In this document: positions 26,201 through 36,105 of the stretch, piece after piece
How the letters are laid out: each line of letters starts with the position of its first letter
Position numbering within the stretch: the stretch's first letter is position 1
Assembly: GCA_936440205.1 (NCBI GenBank)
Contig: OW387139.1
Span: forward strand, 36,730,378 to 36,794,377
Origin: Lepidonotus clava
Taxonomy: Eukaryota > Annelida > Polychaeta > Phyllodocida > Polynoidae
Length of the DNA: 64,000 nucleotides
Direction of reading: 5' to 3'
Translations under genes and position numbers: made by a program
The notes under the pieces: model-generated
Databases searched by the model: none
The model's input: the letters and a program-made list of their open reading frames with translations, nothing else
Told to the model about the DNA's origin: nothing

Positions 26201-28132
26201 ACTGTGATTGCCAATGACAACATCTCCTACCTGTACATGCTCTACCAGTTTTCCCTGATGGTCTCCACCATCCTGGGCCCATCTACAATCATCCTGGCCA
26301 TTGCCAATGCCCTTTGGGCAGTCCTGCAGGTTGACCTGTGGGTGGCCTACCTGTTGAGTATCATCCCTGTGGCCTTCTACCTGGCTATATGTTTCACAGT
26401 TAAACAGAAGACTCAGTTACTGGTAGGAGCCCTGCTCAGTGTGCTCTACTCCTGCATCATGGTGGTGGTACTGGTGGGCATCATCCAGAGTTTGGTCACT
26501 GACGGCATTCTGAATCCATCCCTGACCTTCTTGGTCATTGTGGCCATCTGCTTCATCATTGCTGGGATTCTTCATCCTTATGAGATCAGTGATCTTCCCT
26601 CTGGCTTGCTCTACTATCTGTGTATCCCTGCTGGCTACTTGATCCTGATGATCTACTCACTCTGTAACATGCACGTGGTGTCCTGGGGAACAAGAGAAGT
26701 TGCCAAGAAGAAAAGCAAGGCCCAGCTTGCTGAGGAGGCTGCTGAGGCAGAGCGAAAGGAGAAGGAGAACAAGAAGAAGAAATCTGGCTTCTTTAGTTGG
26801 TTCTCTCGAGAGAATTTGTTACAGGATGTAAAGGATATCATAGGTCAGGTGTTTAGTAGTAGGGACAACAAGGCACAGGAGGATCAAGTTAAACTGCTTA
26901 AAAAAATACACGAAGACCTCAAGAGGCTTAATGCTCAACAGTCTGGTCGGTACGTTGAGACATCTTCTTCAGATGATGAGGCAAAGCCTCAAAAAGATCA
27001 ATCACAAGAAGCTTCAAGTATGGCTGGAGACACCCTCACCAAAACAAAGAAGAAGAAAAAGGAGGTAATCCCTGAAAAACAACCCGTTCCTGAGGAAGAT
27101 CCCTATAGGCCTAAGTGGGTGTATGATCATGAAATTGGCTATGGACCAGTTGAATACCTTGATTATGATGAAGAGGAGTTCTGGATAAACTTCATCAAGA
27201 AGTACTTAAAACCACTGAAAAAGAATGCAGCCCAGGAGGCAAAGCTTGCAGACGCCCTGCTGCATATGAGAAATAATGCCTCTTTTGGCTTTTGGTTCAT
27301 CAACATACTTTGGGTTATTTTCAACTTCATGGTCCAGCGTGACGAACGTCTCACCGTGGAGATCTTTGGCCAAAGCACCCAGCCTCAGGGCCTGGTTTTC
27401 TTGGTATTCTTCATCATCCTACTCTTGCTGCAGGTAGTCTGCATGTTTGTGCACCGTTGGGGCACCTTCTTGCAGGTCATCTCTATTACTGACCTGCGCA
27501 AGGTCACCAAGAGATGGCTGAAGAAGACCAAAGGCGAGCAGTTATCTGCATCCGAAGCAATTGAGTTTACGCGTCAGCTACAGAAACCAATGTCACAATA
27601 CATTCACGAGCCTCTACCAGATTATGACATCGACGATGATCAGAGCCTGAGCAGTGGTGACAGTGATAACCGACAGTTATTAGGAGACCCAGGACTCCGA
27701 AGGCGAAAGACCAAACTGGAGACTTCCAACCTCGATGATGTTCACAACAAAGTCAAATCTCAACTCCAGATTTACAATCAGCAGCAGCTCAGTCAGGGCT
27801 CTGGTCTCCTTCCACCAGCTCTTCCTCCAAGAGGCGATATTGAAGATCGGGCTTCAGCACAGGGTCCGTCGTACCCTGCAAGGCCCCTCGGCATGAGGGC
27901 TAATGGACTCTCTAGAGCCCTGAAGAAAACTCTCAGACAACCTGATGGCAATGGAGCTCATTCTTCTAGAGCCACCAACAGACAAACCAAACGATTGGGT
28001 CATACGAAAAAGTACAAAAAGAGCAGCAAGCATTATCCACTTGCGGCCGACGCGTCATATGACCCTACCCAATTCAAAGCTGAAAATGCTCTTGAAAAAT
28101 ATTTTGAGAATAGGATTGATCAATTTCTGTAA
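1474..28132 (+). CDS. Myosin-motor chitin synthase, 34 coding exons, complete
   Basis: This is a membrane GT2 enzyme that polymerises UDP-GlcNAc into chitin and extrudes it. The fused myosin head is thought to tie it to actin, as in molluscan shell and lophotrochozoan chitin synthases. I placed 34 exons with GT-AG borders whose phases agree throughout. The coding sum from ATG 1474 to the TAA at 28130-28132 is 7,908 nt, about 2,635 residues. Motifs in order: P-loop GESGSGKT (about 334-341), NKNSSRFGK (about 384-392), LDFAGFE (about 618-624), FVRCIKPN (about 866-873), an IQ motif (about 978-986), DGDVDF (about 1830-1835), EDRW (about 1934-1937), QRRRW (about 1971-1975) and SWGTRE. All motor and catalytic signatures are present, so it looks functional. 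The start is uncertain: ATG 1474 is first in its exon, and the in-frame ATG at 1546 has a better context. An upstream coding exon cannot be excluded. Confidence 0.95.
4163..4209. repeat. 47-nt perfect palindrome in intron 4
   Basis: Two 23-nt arms (4163-4185 and 4187-4209) are exact reverse complements around a single base. They begin and end with TAGCTGTG / CACAGCTA and are AT-rich. The palindrome lies between the exons ending at 4001 and starting at 4294. It may be the remnant of a foldback element. A one-base loop is too tight for a normal microRNA precursor. Confidence 0.9.
7804..8885 (+). repeat. Intron 10 minisatellite made of the exon end and splice donor
   Basis: About two dozen degenerate units of roughly 44-46 bp run from the real donor at 7804 to about 8885. 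Each unit copies the last bases of exon 10 (GGCCAGCGACCCTTCAGA) and its donor (GTGAGTAGTG). Many copies keep a perfect AGA|GTGAGT donor. The tract AACTATAG before each unit also mimics an acceptor. The array makes up most of the 1.5-kb intron. Confidence 0.93.
8886..9312 (+). other. Remainder of intron 10
   Basis: AT-rich intron sequence between the minisatellite and the acceptor of the exon at 9313 (tttttttcag). I see no ORF or repeat here. Confidence 0.6.
9542..10834 (+). other. Intron 11
   Basis: A 1.3-kb intron between the switch II exon and the exon for [12 protein letters not shown]. It begins with gtaggt and ends with cctcccag. It holds no recognisable gene or element. Confidence 0.7.
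13041..13390 (+). repeat. Degenerate tandem repeat at the start of intron 17
   Basis: Weakly conserved units of about 60-70 bp share GGTGTAC, TGCAGTTACT and GTTTCAT-like words. They begin just after the donor at 13041 and fade by about 13390. The array is old, and its borders are approximate. Confidence 0.5.
14406..14644 (+). other. Exon 19: proline-rich then acidic linker
   Basis: About 80 residues join the motor to the membrane part. They begin with a run of six prolines and end with a Ser/Glu-rich acidic stretch ([12 protein letters not shown]). The composition predicts a flexible linker. The exon ends in phase 2, and the next exon restores the frame. Confidence 0.85.
17879..18647. mobile_element. 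Non-autonomous DNA transposon (769 bp) in intron 23, Harbinger-like TSD
   Basis: The ends are inverted repeats (5' AGCCGGTGATCCACGTTGCG; the 3' end complements it with one mismatch over about 21 bp). They are flanked by TTA duplicates at 17876-17878 and 18648-18650. A 3-bp TWA duplication fits PIF/Harbinger elements. Both flanks inside the ends are packed with short copies of ATCGGTCCA / ACCGATTTTGG in both orientations, as in transposons with subterminal binding sites. There is no transposase ORF, so it would depend on an enzyme encoded elsewhere. Confidence 0.85.
19661..19930 (+). repeat. Degenerate tandem repeat at the start of intron 25
   Basis: Units of about 40-50 bp recur, with words such as AGTAGGGCAACGA, GGTAGGGCAATGA and GGAATGGCAATGA. 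They begin right after the donor at 19661. The array is degenerate and its borders are approximate. Confidence 0.5.
20236..20765 (+). repeat. Degenerate minisatellite in intron 26 sharing the exon end
   Basis: About six units of roughly 75-85 bp follow the donor at 20256. Several contain CAATATCAAGGGGTTTGTG or similar, which resembles the exon end plus donor (ACATCAAGGG|GTGAGTG). This looks like the same kind of event as in intron 10, but much older. Confidence 0.65.
21871..22140 (+). repeat. Tandem duplication of about 135 bp in intron 29
   Basis: Two head-to-tail copies (about 21871-22005 and 22006-22140) start with ACTGCC and share AATGCAGCATGG and GGAAAGAGTGGTA. They differ at a modest number of positions. 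They sit just upstream of the exon at 22187. Confidence 0.85.
23577..25428 (+). other. Intron 32, the longest of the chitin synthase gene
   Basis: A 1.85-kb AT-rich intron between the DGDVDF exon and the [11 protein letters not shown] exon. A C-run lies at about 25217-25228. I see no gene, and no transposon ends that I could pair. Confidence 0.7.
26022..28132 (+). other. Exon 34: product-binding motif, C-terminal membrane bundle and tail in one exon
   Basis: This single exon of 2,111 nt encodes about 700 residues: GEDRW, QRRRW, then five hydrophobic spans typical of the 5-TM cluster that forms the chitin channel, SWGTRE, a Lys/Glu coiled-coil stretch, two more hydrophobic spans ([15 protein letters not shown] and [19 protein letters not shown]), and a hydrophilic tail that ends in IDQFL. 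The upstream core is cut into small exons, so the lack of introns here is striking and suggests old intron loss. Confidence 0.93.
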
Positions 28133-29385
28133 AGAAATAATGAAAACAGGGTGTCTTGGAATAGAGTTTTGTATAAAATTCGAAGTCTCAATGAGATGTG
28201 TTCTTTTTGCCTTTAGCTGGTCTAAATGTATGAAGATGACACTTCAGAAAAAGAAATAACATTTCAGTAAAAAAAAGTTCTAATACGTTTTTAATGTCTT
28301 ACAATCATTTGTTTTTTTGATATCATCTTTATTGCTGGTACTATAAAGAATATTGATAACCAAGTTTTTATATAACCACAACTTATATTTATTGATATAT
28401 TTGTTTATGTAGACACATGTTTTTGAACAAGGACATGATACAGAAATCACTAGTGGCATTATCTACAAATGGGATATCAAAAGCTTGCAAGTTTACAACA
28501 CCGATATGACATCCAGTATTGTATTTAAACAAAGTTTAACAAGTTTAAATGCAAAGTAAACATAAAAATGGTGTGCAATGTATCAGTGTATAATTATCTA
28601 ACGTGTGCTACAAAAATAGATTTGTAATTTGTAATCATGATATCTAGATTTAATAATTCATACACCTTTGCACTAAGATTGTCTGTATTGATGATGAACT
28701 TGGGATATTGCACAAGTTTAAGGTTATTTGGTTCATCACACCATTCTAACAAGAGTAATAGGAAGTCTATCATGCCATCACATAGAATGAATGTAAAACG
28801 TTATTAATAAGAGGAAAATGAGGTTGATGTCATTAATGACGCTGGTATGACAGGCTCACATTAAATGCAAATCCCGAAAATACTGTGTAATATGAGTCAC
28901 GCTCTTAACACGATAATTCGATAACGTTTGAGTAATGCTAATGAAACAATGGTTTTAAAACGTTGCTTGTGATGCCACACAAAGTTTCTGTAAATAAACG
29001 CGATGGAACTAAAATAATATTTGCCAAACATTATGAAGGTCAAGGATATGTCATTGCATTGTATTCACAGCATTGTTACGTAAGGATAATAAAATGGAAA
29101 TTGAACCAAAGATCTTATATGTGTGTTACTGTTTTAAGTATTTTACTCTCCTCACTGAAAAGCCAGAGTCTGTTCAGATTATTTGCAAGCGAATAAATTA
29201 TTGATATAACTCATAAGAACATCCTACAGGAAGTAGGCCTATCTAAGTTGATTTCAGACACCAGTTCTTATGTAAATAATCATGCCGCTGTTCAGGGCGC
29301 CATCTGCATGAGAATTATAGACCAAAAAGAAATACAGTTCTTCCTACTGTTTTAGATTTCTTAGAAGTAAATGAATATAAGAAAA
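28133..29385 (+). other. Chitin synthase 3' UTR and flanking DNA
   Basis: This is AT-rich sequence after the stop codon, without a convincing ORF. Two AATAAA hexamers, at about 28993 and 29192, are plausible poly(A) signals. The true end of the transcript cannot be chosen from sequence alone. Confidence 0.45.
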
Positions 29386-29388
29386 TAA

Positions 29389-29542
29389 GGGGCCTTCCAT
29401 TTAGTACGCACGCAAAATTTCTGAAATTCTAGACCCCCCCCCCCATTGGCTAAAATACGCAACAGATTTGTACAGGTATGTACGCAAATTTTCAAAAATT
29501 TGAGACCCCCCCTTGGTGCGTACATACTTAATGGAAGGCCCC
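29389..29542. mobile_element. MITE of 154 bp with TAA target duplication
   Basis: Inverted ends (5' GGGGCCTTCCATTTAGTACG; the 3' complement differs at two of the first 20 bases) are flanked by TAA on both sides (29386-29388 and 29543-29545). The interior is non-coding and has C-runs. The 3-bp TWA duplication suggests Harbinger-type mobilisation. Confidence 0.85.
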
Positions 29543-29545
29543 TAA

Positions 29546-29975
29546 TCATAATTTCTCTTAATTTGAGTAATCCTGAATCGAGTGAACAAGTATCATATAA
29601 GCAAAATTAGCATTTTTTTAACATCTCGTGATAATTTCTTCACAAAAGGTGAACATTATTTCTATAGTGTTCAATAATATTACGTTATTTCATATCATTA
29701 TAAAATACCATAAACATTGCTAGTGAAAACAAAATAGCATGTATTTTTCACTCTGTGAATTCTCATAGATTGCCCCTTGAAACCAATGCTTCAGTTTTTT
29801 AAAGTTCGATGTCTTCTATCACACAGGGTGAATATTGATTTTTATTTTTGATAACTACTCCTGTAGTCATAAGAAAAGCCAAGTTACGACATCTAATATA
29901 TATATCAGTGGTCATTCAAAAGTATGTTGAACAGAATCAAGCACCTTTGTGCAAGACCCTAGCATTGGTTCACCT
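29546..29975. other. Intergenic DNA
   Basis: AT-rich sequence between two transposons. I see no ORF or repeat. Confidence 0.6.
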
Positions 29976-29978
29976 TAA

Positions 29979-30580
29979 TGCCCTGTTTCCACCAAAAAGA
30001 CTGTATCAAAATTGAACGATTTTTTTCAACAGACAAATACAAACGACTTTATTGTTAGAAAAAATCGTTCATCAGTCACGATTTTTTGCATGATTTTCTG
30101 TTTCCACCAAAAGACCATAAAACGATTTGACAGACGATTTTACCAACGATTTTACTAATGATTTTACCAACGATTTAATTAAACAACATTTTTATCTAAC
30201 AAATATGGGTTAATTCATTATGATAGCATATACGATTTTTATTTTTCACCTCATATTCATTTGATTTTACTATACATTTGTTATTTACTGAATCGTCCTA
30301 ATATTTCCTGTTTCCACCAAAAGATGAATGCAAAATTTGTGTAGAAAAATCGTCCAACAAGCCAAAATCGTCTGAAATTATTTAACATGTCAAATAATTT
30401 GTCTGTCGTCCTTGGAGGGTCTTAGTCGTCCAACAATGTAAAAGATCGTCCATAAAAATCGGTCGTTTGAACGATTTTTTGTTTCCACCAAATGATTTCT
30501 TGGACGATTTACAAATCTGGACGATTTTTAGGCTATGTTTGCAATCGTTCATAGAAAAATCGGTTGGTGGAAACAGGGCT
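29979..30580. mobile_element. Non-autonomous DNA transposon, GCCCTGTTTCCACC family, copy 1
   Basis: The ends read TGCCCTGTTTCCACCAAAAA and, inverted, AGCCCTGTTTCCACCAACC. They are flanked by TAA at 29976-29978 and 30581-30583. The interior holds many short ACGATTTT / AATCGTCC words in both orientations and no ORF. A second copy of the same family lies at about 47012-47615. The TSD again suggests a Harbinger-like enzyme. Confidence 0.83.
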
Positions 30581-30583
30581 TAA

Positions 30584-31124
30584 CCATGGGCCCAGAGAGA
30601 CAGGTAAAACCGGCCAAAAGGGCATCCCCTCCCAGGTTCACACACTTCATACATGTGCTCTATGCGAAAGGCCTTAAATAAAAACTAATATATTTCTGTG
30701 AAGATCGTTTTATAGGTGCTTTCCTTCGCTTAAAGTTGAAAGAAATGTTACTACATCGGAATCCCCAGGTGAAGCGTACAACACAGCTTATTAACGTGAG
30801 TGCTGTAGCCTTGACAATGACATGAATTACTGTGGTATAAATAAATCCATCACTACAGATTATTCATTTCCGGTTCTACTATTGCGTGAAAAGAGGACAT
30901 TCGCATATGGAGATGCAGTCGGGATAATAACAAAATTGGATGTCAATAGCCTTTTGATTAGTAGGTCAAGCATCAAAGAGAGCAGTAGGGACATTTTGAA
31001 ATATTTTTCAAAACAAACTATTTTGCACCAGTTTATTACCTGTTCTTGGCAATTAATCGGACCTCATAGAAATGTGTTTTGTTTATTAGAATTATGAAGG
31101 AATTATGAATCATATCTGGAAATT
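30584..31124. other. Intergenic DNA
   Basis: No gene or repeat recognised between the transposon and the DIRS-like element. A 91-codon ORF at 30822-31097 has no recognisable features. Confidence 0.55.
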
Positions 31125-31291
31125 ATGTAATATTTTGTGGTGCGAGACCTCAACAAAATAATTATTTTAACGGTTCCGCTGACGTCACCGCGACGTAACC
31201 ATGGCTCCGCCCACTTGTTGTCACGTCACTATAAATACTGGGCCGCGTTACCAACCATTCATTCTCGTTCCAACCACCATCAAGCCAACAT
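31125..31291 (+). repeat. Repeat A1 of the DIRS-like element, with promoter
   Basis: This repeat is identical by eye to A2 at 35773-35939. It contains TGACGTCA (a CRE-type palindrome), GC-rich CTCCGCCCAC, and a TATA box, CTATAAATAC, about 30 bp before CATTCATTCTCG. This arrangement is that of an RNA polymerase II promoter driving the ORFs downstream. Confidence 0.85.
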
Positions 31292-31403
31292 CTCCAGCGG
31301 ACTTTCTTAAGGGGTTTAGGAAGTTCTGGTACGACTATCAAACGCATTTATCGTAGTTTTTAACGCATTATCAACGCATGAGAGGTTCCTCTACGCGCCA
31401 GCT

Positions 31404-32426
31404 ATGGGGAGAAGACAGAGAAAAAACAATTTATGCAAGAAATGTGGGGTAAGGCACGAGGCCCCAACAGGCAAGAAATGTGATCGTACCGATACCTTGG
31501 CAGTGTCAGTGGACTCTGATGCTGCAGGAGAAGATGGTGGTGGAGCGAAGAGGGGTCGTAGCCGTTCGGGTACGATCCGGGGCTCGTCATCCTCGACGAG
31601 CCCAAAGGCAGTCCGGCACCAAGTACCGAAGGACCGGATGAATGACAGGATGACAAGACTTGAGCGTACGGTTACCTGCATGGCTGCGACCGTCCAGCAA
31701 CTGGCAGAGGCCAGCAGGAGAGCGTCAAGAGACGTCCAAGGGTCGTCGGACAACGCGGGCTCCTCGTCAGAAGAATCCTGGCAGGAGGTGAAGAAGAGGA
31801 AGTCAAGGCGGCAACAGCGCCCATCTAGAACCAAAGAGCGTTCCTCGACGAGCTCAGACCGTTCTCGGACCACCTCGGGCAGCCCCTCCTCTTCACCTGA
31901 AACCAAGAAAGGTAGAACAAAGAATTTTGCACAAAAAAGATTCTGTAATAAGGGGGAAAAGCCAAAAAATGTAGAGGAAATTTTAGTGATTGGTCTAAAA
32001 ACTGTGGAAAAGTTAATACATGACAAAAAAGATCCACAGCCCGCTGTCAAACACGTAAAGTTACTCGCTGAAAAAGCTTCAAAGAGAATGTATACATTCG
32101 AGTGCTTCAACAAATATGATGTGGCCGTCCGGGAACGGGCGGACAGGTTAGGGTACGAGCAATTCGGAATCATTGAGCAGGAGGATGTATTCTCGAATTT
32201 CAGTTTTGATAACACCTATAAGGCTTCGGTTAACAAGTCAGGGGGCTCGTACAAGAACAAACAGAAATACTCTGGGGGTGCTAACGGGTCGGAAAAGATT
32301 TGTTTCCGCTTCAATTCTGAGGCTGGGTGTTTCGGAAAGTGCGGGTTGCTCCACGCCTGCATTATTTGTGACCAAAAAGGGCATTCCAAAAAAGATTGTG
32401 GGCGTAGTACAACGACCAAGAAGTAG
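31404..32426 (+). CDS. Gag-like ORF of the DIRS-like element
   Basis: 340 codons. The N-terminal half is basic and Ser/Arg-rich with a short early zinc-ribbon-like stretch (CKKCGVRHE). The C-terminus has a CCCH-type motif (C-x8-C-x3-C-x3-H) followed by a CCHC knuckle (CIICDQKGHSKKDC). Zinc knuckles fit a nucleic-acid-binding structural protein. The position ahead of RT is usual for ORF1 in this order. Confidence 0.8.
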   Translation: MGRRQRKNNLCKKCGVRHEAPTGKKCDRTDTLAVSVDSDAAGEDGGGAKRGRSRSGTIRGSSSSTSPKAVRHQVPKDRMNDRMTRLERTVTCMAATVQQLAEASRRASRDVQGSSDNAGSSSEESWQEVKKRKSRRQQRPSRTKERSSTSSDRSRTTSGSPSSSPETKKGRTKNFAQKRFCNKGEKPKNVEEILVIGLKTVEKLIHDKKDPQPAVKHVKLLAEKASKRMYTFECFNKYDVAVRERADRLGYEQFGIIEQEDVFSNFSFDNTYKASVNKSGGSYKNKQKYSGGANGSEKICFRFNSEAGCFGKCGLLHACIICDQKGHSKKDCGRSTTTKK

Positions 32427-32512
32427 GATGAGGCTTTAAAACCTGGGTTGCTAGACGCGCCAGCTCTTAGTTACGACTTATCTGATAGCGGTGTGTCATC
32501 GATTGTAGCGCA

Positions 32513-34792
32513 GTGACCCAGTCGCGGGAGGCTCAGCCGGCTGCTGAGATCCAAAATGTTCCTTTTTACTCCATAATTCGCAAATGTGATGGTAATGTTG
32601 GGTTCCTCCGTGTTCTTGAGGACGAGTTTAATCCCACTGATGGTAATTTCACGCCTGAAATTGAGGTAATCCATGATAAAGTTGTTCTTGAAAATGAATG
32701 TTATACTTGCACGCCCGCATTTCTAGCCGGACAAGCCGGTACGGAAAGCGATGACGTCAGAGGTTCGGGTGCCCATAGTACACATACTCCTTCGGAGGAG
32801 AATGGCAAAAATGTCATTTTGCAGGATGAATTTCTGGATTTTAACAAAGAATTAGCCGATAGAACCAAGGTTAGTGTCGATAATCTAGGTGATGGGGTAT
32901 TTGTCGACAAAAATACAAAGTTTGAAGAAAATCTATCGGTAAATAATGAAGATATTAGTTTTTCGCCAAATAATATCTTGTTCGTGTCCCGCTCGCCAAG
33001 CGGGGAGGACATTACTGTCTACGAGAAATGCGCCAGAGGCGTTTGTACCTGTATCCACTATATAGGGGGCGAGATAGCTCAACTTAGGCCCTGTCGTTTT
33101 GAATATCTGTTGTCTTTAGGTACGAAGGAATGCAGAGAAAGGTTTAGACCAACTGTTGACGGTATCGTTGACGGCTTCAAAATTGTTGACGGCTCAGTGC
33201 CTGTTGACGGCCTAAAATACGATTGCAAGAATTATAACTCGGTCTTTGAGGGTGAAAATAAGTCAAAATTAGACAAAATTATCGGAAAGGAACTCGCTGA
33301 AGGCTATTTAAAAATAGTAGATGAAAAACCATCTTGTATCCATAGTATGGGAGCTGTCCCAAAGCCTGATGGCGGTATAAGACCAATAACAGACTGCTCT
33401 ATGCCTGAAAAATATTCAATAAACAATTATTGTGACGAAATAATCCAAGAATTTAAATATAAAAGCATTGAAAATGTTTTAGCCTTGCTAAACAAGGAGG
33501 ATTATATGGGGGTAGTCGATATTAAATCAGCCTATAGGGCTGTGCCATTGTTTCCAGACCATAGAAAATATATGGGTCTCAGGTGGGAGGTAGAAAATAA
33601 AGAAGTGTTTATTGAGGACTCACGCCTTGCTTTTGGCCTAAGGCTAGGGCCAATATATTTTAATGAAATATCTGAGTTCATATATAGCATTCTATCAGAT
33701 ATGTATGGCATCCAGGCAGTTAATTATCTGGATGATTTCATTGTGGTCGCTGGCACCATAGAAGAGGCTGAATGGGCTCAAAATGTAGTAATAAAATTAT
33801 TAAGATATCTTGGTTTCCATATTTCATGGGGAAAAGTAAGCCCTCCTAGCAGAATATGTAAATATTTAGGCCTAGAAATCGATTCAGAGTTAATGGAAAT
33901 AAGACTCCCTAAAGAGAAACTAGAGAAACTCGAGAAACTCCTTGAAAAACATGTCAAAAAATGTACTATTTCAAGAAAGGAATTGGAAAGCTTAGGGGGC
34001 TTGTTGTCCCACTGCTCTCATGTGGTCGATGGAGGTAGGATATATTGCCGGCGCATATATAACCTGTATAAAGTATTATTAAAAAATAAATTAAAGGCAA
34101 TAAAGGTGGGCCAAGCATGCAGAGATGACTTATTGTGGTGGCAAAAATTTTAAAAAAATTTTAATGGTAAAAGAAAATTAATCTATAATGAATTCCCTCT
34201 TCCACTAGTGTCAGACTCATCATTAAAGGGATTTGGCATATATATGGGAGGGTCCTGGTTAGCAGGAAGCTGGGACGATAGCATTGAGCTGGAGGGATCC
34301 AGCTGTGGTCATATAATCAAAGCCCCAACAGATATTATTTATGACAAAAATAATATAAATGAGTTAGAACTTTACCCTATAGTAAGAGGAGTGCAAGAAT
34401 GGCTGAGCCAACTTGCAAACCATAGTGTCAATATATTCACAGACAACACACAAGTATACCATATGATAAGGAAGGGAGTTAGTATTAACCCTACATGTAT
34501 GAGCTGGTTGAGGGAATTGTTTTGGATTTGTAAAATATTCAGAATAAGGTTGGTTCCTCATTATATCAATACTAAAAATAATTTAGTGGCTGACACTCTG
34601 TCAAGAATTTTATATGTAAAAAATGAGGGGGAGGCCAGAAAATGTCTTGCCGGCTCAAATTTGTGTTGTATTAACGCAATTTTTGAATTTTGCAGAGAAA
34701 AAGGAGATAAAAAAGCGCCTGCGAGCGTTGAAAGAGTCCGCCGTGGGGAAAAACACCCAACTTTTACGGAGAAGGCAATGGAAAATGTATGA
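32513..34792 (+). CDS. RT and RNase H region of the DIRS-like element
   Basis: The reverse transcriptase part shows MGAVPKPDGGIRPITDCS, DIKSAYRAVPL and the active site NYLDDFIVV. The RNase H part shows SDSSLKGFGIYMGG, ELELYP, FTDNTQ and LVADTLSR. This RT type, with the RNase H directly after it, is typical of DIRS-order elements. The N-terminal 200 or so codons are unlike any domain I recognise. The element copies its RNA into DNA with this enzyme. Confidence 0.85.
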
Positions 34793-35618
34793 AAAGGTAT
34801 GTAAAAAATTTAATTGGCAACGCTACAATTGTAATTCTTCTCAAGCTTGCCTGTATATAGCATGTATATCTAAATTTATGAGGCCTTCATCCGTAATCAG
34901 TTATTATCAGGCGGTTATATATTTTCATAATGTCAAGGCTTACCCAGTAGCAGGGTGGTCAGATCCAAATGTAAAAATGACCATAAAAGGTGTAAAAAAT
35001 TCTGTAAATTTACCAGAGGACAGTAAAGATCCACTGGAAGAAAAACATTTAGAAAAATTGTATAGGAAGGTAAAATGGTCAGATGAATTTTGCATTCTAG
35101 TATGGATTGTAATAGTATTTCTATTCAGAACACTACTAAGAGTGGGACACGCTGTCAGCTCAATTCACATGTTAAAAAGAGAAAATGTAAAATTTTACTC
35201 TTGGGGTTGCCTAGTAAAAGTGCAATCATCAAAAACAAAAAAGCCAGGCCAGACTCATGAGATACCTGTGAATAGATTAGAAAATAAAAAGATCTGTGCA
35301 GTATATTGGCTTGAAAAAATGTATTATTGGTATCCCAAGTCTAGGGATGACCCACTATTTTCTAGCAAAGAGGTTGAATTTTTAACATATTCTGGTGTTA
35401 ACAAATGCTTCAAAATGTTATTGTCTAAGGCAAATGTTATTGGTAATTTTTCAACCCATTCCCTAAGGAGGGGAGGCACCACATACCTTCATAACAAGGG
35501 TGCTTCTATATCTTATATTAAAGAAAGAGGCCAATGGAGTTCTGATTGTATTTACAAATATATTAGGCCTTCAATTAATCAAAAAATTAAATGTGATAGA
35601 ATTCTTTCACTACGTTAG
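34623..35618 (+). CDS. Tyrosine recombinase of the DIRS-like element
   Basis: 331 codons, overlapping the end of the RNase H region in another frame. The catalytic Arg box is FRTLLRVGHAVSS, the HxxR box is THSLRRGGTT, and the C-terminal box GQWSSDCIYKYI supplies the tyrosine. These are the R-H-R-Y signatures of phage-integrase-type recombinases. The protein would insert the circular DNA intermediate. Confidence 0.9.
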   Translation: MRGRPENVLPAQICVVLTQFLNFAEKKEIKKRLRALKESAVGKNTQLLRRRQWKMYEKVCKKFNWQRYNCNSSQACLYIACISKFMRPSSVISYYQAVIYFHNVKAYPVAGWSDPNVKMTIKGVKNSVNLPEDSKDPLEEKHLEKLYRKVKWSDEFCILVWIVIVFLFRTLLRVGHAVSSIHMLKRENVKFYSWGCLVKVQSSKTKKPGQTHEIPVNRLENKKICAVYWLEKMYYWYPKSRDDPLFSSKEVEFLTYSGVNKCFKMLLSKANVIGNFSTHSLRRGGTTYLHNKGASISYIKERGQWSSDCIYKYIRPSINQKIKCDRILSLR

Positions 35619-35635
35619 GTTGGTTTTGGACACTT

Positions 35636-36105
35636 GGAAGGAAAATAAATATTTGTTATATTTATGTCCAAATCAATCTAACTTGTTCTCGTTGTTATAT
35701 AATATTCTATAATGTTATTTAACATATTCCGTTGATATATCGATACTCTAACAAACAGGGAACATGTTATAAATGTAATATTTTGTGGTGCGAGACCTCA
35801 ACAAAATAATTATTTTAACGGTTCCGCTGACGTCACCGCGACGTAACCATGGCTCCGCCCACTTGTTGTCACGTCACTATAAATACTGGGCCGCGTTACC
35901 AACCATTCATTCTCGTTCCAACCACCATCAAGCCAACATTTTAAGCTTTAGAGTCGATGTATTTAGGAAGGAAAATAAATATTTGTTATATTTATGTCCA
36001 AATCAATCTAACTTGTTCTCGTTGTTATATAATATTCTATAATGTTATTTAACATATTCCGTTGATATATCGATACTCTAACAAACAGGGAACATGTTAT
36101 AAATG
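35636..36105 (+). repeat. Right terminus B1-A2-B2 of the DIRS-like element
   Basis: B1 is 35636-35775, A2 is 35773-35939 and B2 is 35966-36105, with a 26-bp unique spacer between A2 and B2. B1 and B2 look identical over 140 bp and A2 matches A1 over 167 bp. B1 and A2 meet at a shared ATG trinucleotide. This is consistent with the circular-junction model for PAT/Ngaro elements. Confidence 0.92.

Larger units (their letters stand above)
31125..36105 (+). mobile_element. DIRS/Ngaro-type tyrosine-recombinase retroelement with split direct repeats
   Basis: This is a retroelement of about 5.0 kb ordered A1 - gag-like ORF - RT/RNase H - tyrosine recombinase - B1 - A2 - B2. The split direct repeats are A (31125-31291 and 35773-35939) and B (35636-35775 and 35966-36105). 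This is the layout of PAT/Ngaro members of the DIRS order, which integrate through a circular DNA with a recombinase instead of an integrase. No target duplication is expected or seen. The paired repeats look identical by eye, so the insertion is young. It appears near whole, with at most about one break. Confidence 0.92.

Noticed and set aside
31391-32215. 274-codon minus-strand frame
   Set aside because: It lies opposite the DIRS-like gag ORF, which has zinc-knuckle motifs. The antisense frame has none and reflects composition.
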